This document shows, piece by piece, positions 1 to 5,615 of a stretch of DNA of 9,422 bases. Made by a program: the position numbers and the translations under genes. Origin of the DNA: DASPTH01 sp035623515 (GTDB lineage Bacteria; Actinomycetota; Acidimicrobiia; IMCC26256; DASPTH01); NCBI GenBank assembly GCA_035623515.1, contig DASPTH010000134.1, positions 1-9,422 on the forward strand, in the 5' to 3' direction. A model generated the notes under the pieces. It ran no database searches and was not told the DNA's origin. It saw only the letters and a list, made by a program, of their open reading frames with translations. The first letter of the stretch is position 1; the number at the start of each line of letters is the position of its first letter.

Positions 1-1
1 C

Positions 2-52
2 GCAGGGCGGCGGGTGCCCGCCTCGCTCAAGCGCTTCGCGGTCAGGTGGTGA
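2..52 (+). CDS. C-terminal tail of an upstream gene (partial)
   Basis: An open frame enters from the left edge and ends with TGA at 50-52; the visible tail reads AGRRVPASLKRFAVRW. The stop overlaps the GTG at 49-51 (GTGA), the four-base overlap typical of translationally coupled genes, which is the main reason to believe the frame is real. Only 16 residues are visible, so no function can be given. It would be the upstream partner of the aminotransferase in a plus-strand operon. A chance open frame of this length is quite possible in DNA this GC-rich. Confidence 0.45.
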   Translation, partial: AGRRVPASLKRFAVRW

Positions 53-1203
53 GCCGGCCCGTTCGCGACGAGCTGCTCGTCTTCGGGCAGCCACACCTCG
101 ACGACGACGTGATCGCCGACGTGGTGGACGCGTTGCGATCGGGATGGCTCGGGCGTGGCCCGCGCGTCGAGCGCTTCGAAGCCGTCTTCCGCGACTACAC
201 GGGCGCGCGCCATGTGCGCGCGCTCAATTCGTGTTCGGCGGGGCTGTTCCTCGCGTTGTCGGTCGCGGGGATCGGCCCGGGCGACGAGGTCGTGACCACG
301 CCGCTCACCTTCGCGGCCACGATCCACGCCGTCGAGCACGTCGGCGCCACACCGGTGCTCGCCGACATCGATCCCACCACGCTCAACCTCGATCCCCGGT
401 GCGTCGCGGCCGCGATCACGCCCCGCACCCGGGCGATCCTCCCCGTGCACTTCGCCGGGCGACCGTGCGAGATGGACGCGCTCGGCGAGCTCGCGCGCAC
501 GCATGACCTCGTGGTGGTCGAGGACGCCGCCCACGCGCTCGGCGCCGAGTACCACGGTCGGCGCGTCGGTGTGCTCTCCGACTTCACCGTGTTCTCGTTC
601 CAGGCCGGCAAGAACGTGACCACGGCCGACGGCGGCATGGTCACCACCGACCGCTCGGAGTGGGCCGATCGCATCGGCACATTGAGCCTGCACGGGATGT
701 CGGACGACGCGTGGGGATCGTTCCGCACACCCGGCGCGCCGCCGCTCGCGGTGGCGGCCGGGTTCAAGCTCGCCATGACCGACGTGGCGGCAGCGATCGG
801 CACCCGCCAGCTCGTGACACTCGACGCCGCGCAGGCGCGCCGGCAGGAGATCTGGGAGCGCTATGACCGCGAGCTGACCGCACTTCCCCTCGCGCCGCCG
901 CCCGCGCCCGCGGTCGGCACCGTGCACGGGCGGCACCTGTACACGGTCGTGCTCGACCTCGACGCGATCGGCGCCCCACGCGACGCGATTCGCGCCGCGC
1001 TGCGCGAGCAGGGCATCGGCACCGGCGTGCACTACGTGCCGATCCACCTGCACCCGTACTACCGGGAGCGACTCGGTCTCGCGGTCGGAGCCCTGCCGAA
1101 CGCCGAGCGTGTCGGCGAGCGCATCCTCTCGCTGCCGCTCGCCGCGCACCTGACCGACGACGACGTGTCGGATGTCGTCACCGCGCTGCTGCGCGTGCTG
1201 TGA
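46..1203 (+). CDS. DegT/DnrJ/EryC1/StrS-family PLP-dependent sugar aminotransferase
   Basis: The family transfers an amino group, usually from glutamate, to a keto group of a nucleotide-activated sugar, giving amino sugars for glycans or antibiotics; it is cytosolic. Full family length at 385 residues. The N-terminal GWLGRGPRVERFE block is the typical family opening, followed by NSCSAGLFLAL and the DEVVTTPLTFAAT stretch. VVVEDAAHALGA carries the cofactor-contacting Asp160 and His163. FQAGKNVTTADGGMV supplies the expected Schiff-base lysine, Lys189. The C-terminal TGVHYVPIHLHPYYRE block is also typical. GTG at 46 and GTG at 49 are both possible starts; the second overlaps the upstream stop as GTGA and may be the true one. 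The 3' end is convergent with the acetyltransferase gene, 10 bases away. Which sugar is aminated (4-amino, 3-amino or a 2,3-diamino type) cannot be told from sequence alone. The family call is secure. Confidence 0.95.
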   Translation: MVSRPVRDELLVFGQPHLDDDVIADVVDALRSGWLGRGPRVERFEAVFRDYTGARHVRALNSCSAGLFLALSVAGIGPGDEVVTTPLTFAATIHAVEHVGATPVLADIDPTTLNLDPRCVAAAITPRTRAILPVHFAGRPCEMDALGELARTHDLVVVEDAAHALGAEYHGRRVGVLSDFTVFSFQAGKNVTTADGGMVTTDRSEWADRIGTLSLHGMSDDAWGSFRTPGAPPLAVAAGFKLAMTDVAAAIGTRQLVTLDAAQARRQEIWERYDRELTALPLAPPPAPAVGTVHGRHLYTVVLDLDAIGAPRDAIRAALREQGIGTGVHYVPIHLHPYYRERLGLAVGALPNAERVGERILSLPLAAHLTDDDVSDVVTALLRVL

Positions 1204-1213
1204 CGGGCCGGGT

Positions 1214-1819
1214 TCAACGAGTGGCCGGCGACGTGCGCGAGCGCGCGAGCCAGCGGCGATGGAGCGCGTAGAGCCGCACGTTCGTGATGGCGCGCACGGG
1301 TGCCGACCAGGTGTCGGGATTGTTCCACTCGTCGAGGTGCCACTTGGGCACGAAGCCGAACGCGAAGTGCAGCCGGAGCGACGACACTCGCTTGATCTGC
1401 GTCTGGCTCTCGCACTCGGTGACGCCCTCGTCGCGGAGCGCGTGGTAGCGGTAGGCGACGAGCACCCGGCCCAGGCCGTGGCTCTGTTCGCTCGGGACGA
1501 CGCCGAGGTAGTGGCCCACGCCCACGTTCTCGTTGCGCCGGAACCGTCCGATCGAGGCCGTGCCCACGATCTGGCCGTCGACGTCGAGCAGGAACGTACG
1601 ACTCACGCGGATGTGCCGGTGCTCGAGGATGACGTTGCGGTACTCGGTCTCCGTCCACTGGTGCTGGTAGGCGGCGTTGTGCACGTCGAGCCACCGGCGG
1701 ACGTCGGCGGCGTCGCCCATGTTCATCTCGCGGATGGTGGCGCCGGAAGGGATCTCCACCGGGAGCAGCCCGGAGAGGTCGGAGCGCGTGCAGACGAGGA
1801 CGTTGTCGAGCCGGTTCAA
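1214..1819 (-). CDS. GNAT-family N-acetyltransferase
   Basis: GNAT enzymes move an acyl group from acyl-CoA to an amine. The 201-residue protein has the acyl-CoA pyrophosphate loop (motif A) as VVPSEQSHGLGRVL, with Q112 to G117 matching the Q/R-x-x-G-x-G/A pattern after a beta strand (VGHYLGVV). A motif-B-like segment follows as SSLRLHFAFGF, residues 146-156. The TTG at 1819 was chosen as start because it overlaps the upstream stop (TTGA, four bases) and the domain begins about 30 residues later. The frame stays open further upstream, but that part is the shadow of the neighbouring gene. The gene is co-transcribed and probably translationally coupled with the oxygenase-like gene. Beside a sugar aminotransferase, a nucleotide-amino-sugar acetylation role like that of WecD or PseH is attractive, but this is inference; it could also act on an amino acid or peptide. 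Confidence 0.85.
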   Translation of the reverse strand: MNRLDNVLVCTRSDLSGLLPVEIPSGATIREMNMGDAADVRRWLDVHNAAYQHQWTETEYRNVILEHRHIRVSRTFLLDVDGQIVGTASIGRFRRNENVGVGHYLGVVPSEQSHGLGRVLVAYRYHALRDEGVTECESQTQIKRVSSLRLHFAFGFVPKWHLDEWNNPDTWSAPVRAITNVRLYALHRRWLARSRTSPATR

Positions 1820-2457
1820 GGCTCGACGATCCGGTAGCCGAAGCTGAACCGGTCGGTGTGGGAGCACACCGCGTGCCAGAGCGGCCGTTCCGCCTCGACC
1901 TTGAACACGCGCAGGTCCCATGCAGTGTCCCAGCTCGTGAGCACGTCGCCGGTGGACGGCTCGGCGTAGCGGAAGAAGGACCGGTGCGGTTCGGCCGCCC
2001 ACGTGAGGTAGGCGCGCCAACCCGGGACGCGCGAGTTGGTGTGCCACCCCATGTAGGCGCCCGGCGGGTACCAGAAGTGACCGCTCGCGACCGCGTCGGC
2101 CACGGCGATGCCGTCGAGGCTCGACGCGAGCAGGTGCGCGACCATCTCGTCGATCTCCTCGCGCGCGCCGACGACGGCAGGGTCGTCGACCGAGCCCGGC
2201 AGCCCGCCGGTGTGGAACACGAGGCAGTTGCTGAGCGACGGGTCGGTCCGCACATCGCTCACGTCGCGGTGCTCGGTGAGGGTGCCGCGCAACGCGTCCT
2301 CCGACACGTGTCGCTCCGGATCGGGGTCGGGCCGGAAGCGCGCATGGGCACGGCGCTGCTCTCCGATGCAGGACACGAGCGCGGCGCGCAGGTCCGGTGC
2401 GAGGTCGGGCACGACGGCGTGGAAGGTCGCGGCCGCCGTGTCCACGAGCTTCGGCAC
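1816..2457 (-). CDS. Putative Fe(II)/2-oxoglutarate-dependent oxygenase-like protein with an HxN motif
   Basis: A 213-residue protein whose second half resembles the double-stranded beta-helix of 2-oxoglutarate oxygenases. YPPGAYMGWHTN places His139 and Asn141 where the first metal motif (His-x-Asp/Glu) is expected. WHAV gives a second candidate metal ligand, His195, and DRFSFGYRI gives Arg203-x-Ser205, the usual 2-oxoglutarate carboxylate-binding pair. The spacing (56 residues between histidines, then 8 to the arginine) is close to that in isopenicillin N synthase (His214, Asp216, His270, Arg279). The expected acidic ligand is Asn, so activity may be altered or the metal site unusual. Between these motifs lies an aromatic-rich stretch (RAYLTWA, SFFRYAEP). 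The first 110 residues are not recognised. The GTG at 2457 has no Shine-Dalgarno sequence but lies six bases after TACCGT, fitting a leaderless start; GTG at 2442 is the alternative. The stop overlaps the TTG of the GNAT gene. Substrate unknown. Confidence 0.7.
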   Translation of the reverse strand: MPKLVDTAAATFHAVVPDLAPDLRAALVSCIGEQRRAHARFRPDPDPERHVSEDALRGTLTEHRDVSDVRTDPSLSNCLVFHTGGLPGSVDDPAVVGAREEIDEMVAHLLASSLDGIAVADAVASGHFWYPPGAYMGWHTNSRVPGWRAYLTWAAEPHRSFFRYAEPSTGDVLTSWDTAWDLRVFKVEAERPLWHAVCSHTDRFSFGYRIVEP

Positions 2458-2463
2458 CGGTTC

Positions 2464-2469
2464 ACGGTA
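2464..2469 (-). promoter_or_regulatory. Candidate -10 element (TACCGT) for the oxygenase-like/GNAT operon
   Basis: On the minus strand TACCGT matches the actinobacterial TANNNT -10 pattern and is followed by six bases and then the GTG start. Transcription would therefore begin at or next to the start codon, giving a leaderless message. No good -35 hexamer is seen. The absence of a Shine-Dalgarno sequence agrees with this reading. It lies in the 57-base divergent gap between this operon and the glycosyltransferase gene. Confidence 0.4.
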
Positions 2470-2497
2470 GCGCGCGCCGTCACCAGGACGAGCCGTG

Positions 2498-2506
2498 TGG
2501 TAACTA
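2498..2506 (+). promoter_or_regulatory. Possible extended -10 (TGGTAACTA) for the glycosyltransferase at 2515
   Basis: TG-G-TAACTA looks like an extended -10 element in the most AT-rich spot of the divergent gap. It ends eight bases before the GTG start, so a leaderless or very short leader is predicted. A weak -35-like GTCACC lies at 2479-2484, 16 bases upstream of the hexamer. The last base of the hexamer is A instead of the conserved T, so the call is weak. Confidence 0.25.
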
Positions 2507-2514
2507 CAGGCCCG

Positions 2515-3735
2515 GTGAGGATCCTCGTCTCGGTGGAGCACCTCGGGATCACCGGCATTGCGGTCGTCGCGATCGAGAACGCACAGGCACTTCGCGAGCG
2601 CGGCCACGACGTGTTCCTGTACGCGATCCCGGGCCCGTTCTCGCCGCGGGCGACGGCGGCGGGACTCACGTATCTCGGGCGGCCCGACGTGTCGGTGCGC
2701 CCGAACGCGCGCAGCGCGCTCCGGCTCCGCCGCGCCGCGGCCGCCCACGACGCGGACGTCGTGCACGCGTACTCGCTGCGCCCGGGACTCGAGGCGTTCG
2801 CCGGTCCGCACCTCCTCGACGGCACACCGGTGGTGTTGTCACTCCTGCACAACCCGACGCGCACGACGCCGGCATACCTCCCGCGCACGATCCCCGTCGT
2901 GGTGGGCCGCGAGAGCGTCGTCCCCCACCTGCGCGCCCAAGGCGTGCGCACCCTCTTCGTCGTGCGCCCCGCGGTGTCGGCGGAGCGCCCCGTGATGCCG
3001 GTGGAGGTCGAGGCGTTCCGGCAGGCCAACCGGCTCGCGCCCGGCGAACGGGTCGTGCTCGTGATGGCGCGCCTCGACACGGTCCCCGAACTGCTGGCCG
3101 GGATCGAGACGACCATCGCCGCGGTCGGCTCGCTCGCCGCACGGGACCCTTCGGTGCGGCTGGTGGTGCTGGGCGACGGGAGCGCGCGGTACGAGGTGGA
3201 CGGTTGGGCGGAGGCGGTCAATTCCCGCACGGGACGCGAGACGGTGGTGGTCATGTCTCGCTACCTCGTGGATCTCGCACCCGCGTTCGCGGCGGCCGAC
3301 CTGGTCGTGGCGATGGCGACGTCCGCCCTGCGCAGCATGGTGTCGGGCCGGCCGACGCTCGTGACCGGTCCCACGGGCCACGTGGAGCTGCCCGACGCGG
3401 CGACGATGGCGCGCTACCGGGCGTCGGGGGTGTTCGCAGACGGGAGCGGAGCGCCCGACGTGGGCGAGATCGGCCGGGTGATCGGCGCGCTGCTCGACGA
3501 TCCCGCCGCCGCTCGGGCCCTTGCCGACCTCGAGGCGGCCGAGGCGACGGACGGGTGGGGCGCGGCGGGAGCGGCCGAAGCACTCGAACGCGTCTACGCC
3601 GAGGTGATCGCCGCCAACCGGGCGAACCGGCGTGACGTCGTCACCGACGCGGTCGCGAGCGCGGGGCGCTACGCGGCCGCGCGCGCCGGCTCGGCCGCCC
3701 GGCGAATGAAGCAGGCGGCGCGCTCCGGCGCGTGA
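2515..3735 (+). CDS. GT-B fold glycosyltransferase (GT4-like, SALR loop variant)
   Basis: A 406-residue glycosyltransferase of the two-Rossmann-domain GT-B type. The N-terminus (RILVSVEHLGITG, then a helix ending in ALRERGHDV) is the usual acceptor-domain opening. The C-terminal donor domain has VVLVMARLDTVPELLAGIETT, then VRLVVLGDGSARYEV, then the PAFAAADLVVAMATSALRSM loop. In ordinary GT4 enzymes this loop carries the E-x7-E motif; here the segment is S270-A-L-R-S-M275 and lacks both glutamates. From memory, a related 'SSALRAMA' loop occurs in a recurring group of bacterial glycosyltransferases, so it looks like a subfamily trait and not decay. The last 40 residues are Arg/Ala-rich, basic and probably helical, perhaps membrane-contacting. 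The frame is open far upstream, but the GTG at 2515 is where family similarity begins. Donor and acceptor sugars are unknown. Confidence 0.85.
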   Translation: MRILVSVEHLGITGIAVVAIENAQALRERGHDVFLYAIPGPFSPRATAAGLTYLGRPDVSVRPNARSALRLRRAAAAHDADVVHAYSLRPGLEAFAGPHLLDGTPVVLSLLHNPTRTTPAYLPRTIPVVVGRESVVPHLRAQGVRTLFVVRPAVSAERPVMPVEVEAFRQANRLAPGERVVLVMARLDTVPELLAGIETTIAAVGSLAARDPSVRLVVLGDGSARYEVDGWAEAVNSRTGRETVVVMSRYLVDLAPAFAAADLVVAMATSALRSMVSGRPTLVTGPTGHVELPDAATMARYRASGVFADGSGAPDVGEIGRVIGALLDDPAAARALADLEAAEATDGWGAAGAAEALERVYAEVIAANRANRRDVVTDAVASAGRYAAARAGSAARRMKQAARSGA

Positions 3736-3742
3736 TGCCCGA

Positions 3743-5560
3743 TCAGTCGCCGCGCATCCCCGAGAGGCGGAGGGCCTCGCGGTAGAAGGGGTTCGACGCC
3801 TCGAGCTCGGCGGGCTCGTCGAAGCCCTGGAGCTCGCCGTCGAGGATCACCATGATCCGGTCGCACATCGTGAGCGTCGACAGGCGGTGCGCGATGACGA
3901 ACACGGTGGTGTGCGGTGCGAGGTCGGCGAGCGTCTCCCGGATCAACGCGTCGGAACGGATGTCGAGCGAGCTGGTGGGTTCGTCGAGGACCATCACGTC
4001 GGGCTCGTCGACGAGCGCGCGGGCGATGCACAGCCGCTGGCGCTGGCCCCCCGACAGTTGCCCGCCGCGCTCGCCGACCGGTGTCTCGTAGGCGAGCGGC
4101 CACGAGGTGATGTCCTCGTGGAGATGCGCGAGCTTGGCGGCGCGCTCGATGGCGGCGTCGTCGACGTCCTCGCGGAAGAAGCGGATGTTCTCGGCGACGG
4201 TTCCGGCGAAGAGCCGAGCTTCCTGCGGCACGAACGTGACGAGCCGGAACCAGTCGTCGAGCGAGAGCTCGCGCACGTCGTGATCCTCGGTGCCCACCGT
4301 GCCGGTGGTGGGGTTCCGCAACCGGAGCAAGAGCTGCACGAGCGTCGATTTGCCGGCGCCCGACGGCCCGACGATGCCCACGATCTCGCCGTGCGGGACC
4401 CGGAACGACACGTCCTTCAGCACGGGCCGGTCGGGCTGGTACTCGAACCAGACGTGCTCGAAGCAGAGGTCACCGATCTCCTCGATGGGCTCGCCGCCCC
4501 GCGGTACCGCGGCCGCGGTGTAGCGCTGCTCTTCTTCGTGCAGCGTCTCGAGGAACGGCGCGACCTGGTGCAGTCCCTGGAACGCGCCCTGCACGGACTG
4601 TGCGTAGCTGAGTGACCGGAGCATGATCAGCACTACCGCCCCGAGCGACGTCAGGTTGGTGACGCCGGCTCCGTAGGCGACCGCGAGAGCGCCCACGAGC
4701 ATGAACATCGCGATGCCCTGGTAGAGCACGCCGATTGCGCCGCTCATGTAGGCGGCCTGGAGCGCGGCGTCGGCGTACTCCTCGGCGAGGTCGGACAGGC
4801 GATCGCCGATCGGACGCTCCACCTGGAAGATGCGGACTTCCTGCAGCGTGGAGGTGAGCTCGGTGACGCCCGTCGCGAACTCGAGGTTCGCGGTCGCAGT
4901 GCGCGCGGAGCGGCGGCGCACGGCGAGACGCAGGGGGCGGAGCACGATGCCGATCAGGAGCGCCCCGAGCGCGGCCCCGAGCGACGCCAACGGGCTCACG
5001 GCGAACGCGGTGACGAGCAGGGCCAGGAGGCTGAAGATCGCGATCGCGCCCCCGGTGAGCACGTTGACCGCGCCCGACGCCGACCCCGCGTACGTGGTGA
5101 GCAGCTCCTGCAAGCGGCCGTCGCGCTGTTGCGCCTGGAGCGGCCAGCCCGCAGCGAGGTAGCGGCGCACGAGTGTTCCCCGGACCTGGCTGACGGTCGC
5201 ATACGTCGCGCGCGCCGACAACACCGTCTGTATCCACTGGAACCCCATACGAACCGCGATGAGCGCGGCGGTGATCGCGATGAGCGCCGGGACCGAGAAG
5301 CTCCACTCGTGGATCGGTCCGATGTTGACGGTGACGGCCGAGGTGTCGGAAGCGAGCGCGAACGCGATGCGGGCGATGAGCACGAGGGTCGCCGCCTCCA
5401 CGAAGCCCCCGAGGATCGAGGAGATCGACATCAGCCACAGGCGGCGCCGTTGCGGGCGGATCAGCGGGCGGATCAGCGACCAGAGCGGGCTCTCGCCGCG
5501 CCCGCGGCGGAGCGGCCCGGCGCCGAGATCGGGAGAATGTTGCGATGGCTCCGTCGCCAC
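3743..5560 (-). CDS. ABC exporter half-transporter, probable lipid-linked saccharide flippase
   Basis: A 605-residue type I exporter with a membrane domain fused to an ATPase, acting as a dimer in the cytoplasmic membrane. Predicted membrane helices lie near residues 41-70, 88-112, 163-187, 189-208, 275-297 and 301-317. All nucleotide-binding motifs are intact: Walker A GPSGAGKST (398-406, Lys404), Q-loop VTFVPQEARLF (Gln446), signature LSGGQRQR (502-509), Walker B VMVLDEP (Asp526, Glu527) and switch His558 in IAHRLST. Among glycan loci, relatives with this architecture (PglK, Wzk, MsbA-type) flip lipid-linked oligosaccharides or lipids; the glycosyltransferase neighbours favour that role here, though peptide or drug export cannot be excluded. 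The start is taken as GTG 5560 because TACGAT lies six bases before it. An in-frame start at 5644 would overlap the divergent gene and adds no conserved sequence. The 3' end is convergent with the preceding gene, seven bases away. Confidence 0.93.
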   Translation of the reverse strand: MATEPSQHSPDLGAGPLRRGRGESPLWSLIRPLIRPQRRRLWLMSISSILGGFVEAATLVLIARIAFALASDTSAVTVNIGPIHEWSFSVPALIAITAALIAVRMGFQWIQTVLSARATYATVSQVRGTLVRRYLAAGWPLQAQQRDGRLQELLTTYAGSASGAVNVLTGGAIAIFSLLALLVTAFAVSPLASLGAALGALLIGIVLRPLRLAVRRRSARTATANLEFATGVTELTSTLQEVRIFQVERPIGDRLSDLAEEYADAALQAAYMSGAIGVLYQGIAMFMLVGALAVAYGAGVTNLTSLGAVVLIMLRSLSYAQSVQGAFQGLHQVAPFLETLHEEEQRYTAAAVPRGGEPIEEIGDLCFEHVWFEYQPDRPVLKDVSFRVPHGEIVGIVGPSGAGKSTLVQLLLRLRNPTTGTVGTEDHDVRELSLDDWFRLVTFVPQEARLFAGTVAENIRFFREDVDDAAIERAAKLAHLHEDITSWPLAYETPVGERGGQLSGGQRQRLCIARALVDEPDVMVLDEPTSSLDIRSDALIRETLADLAPHTTVFVIAHRLSTLTMCDRIMVILDGELQGFDEPAELEASNPFYREALRLSGMRGD

Positions 5561-5566
5561 CCGGAG

Positions 5567-5572
5567 ATCGTA
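5567..5572 (-). promoter_or_regulatory. Candidate -10 element (TACGAT) for the ABC exporter gene
   Basis: On the minus strand TACGAT fits TANNNT and is followed by exactly six bases and then the GTG at 5560, the spacing expected for a leaderless transcript starting on the codon itself. No Shine-Dalgarno sequence precedes the codon. The same geometry is seen before the oxygenase-like gene. Confidence 0.4.
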
Positions 5573-5603
5573 GAGGGTCTCACCGGAGGCACTCGCGACG
5601 GGC

Positions 5604-5609
5604 GAAGAT
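5604..5609 (+). promoter_or_regulatory. Weak candidate -10 element (GAAGAT) for the GT4 gene
   Basis: GAAGAT keeps the conserved A at position 2 and T at position 6 of the -10 hexamer but has G at position 1. It is six bases before the ATG at 5616. Alternatively GGCGAAG at 5601-5607 could serve as a poor ribosome-binding site, so the two readings compete. Confidence 0.22.
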
Positions 5610-5615
5610 GCAACG

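Noticed and set aside
1204..1213. Bidirectional terminator between convergent genes (also 3736-3742)
   Set aside because: The gaps are only 10 and 7 bases and contain no hairpin or T-tract; nothing supports a terminator.
1820..2047. Upstream extension of the GNAT frame to a start at 2047
   Set aside because: The extra 76 residues are low-complexity Arg/Ala/His-rich sequence antiparallel in phase to a conserved part of the oxygenase-like gene. The TTG at 1819 overlapping the stop is the natural start.
1858..2514. In-frame upstream extension of the GT-B glycosyltransferase
   Set aside because: The extra 219 residues are the antisense shadow of the oxygenase-like gene; glycosyltransferase similarity starts exactly at the GTG at 2515.
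2458..2811. Extension of the oxygenase-like frame to 2811
   Set aside because: It would run antisense through the start of the GT-B glycosyltransferase and has shadow-like composition. A good -10 hexamer lies just before 2457.
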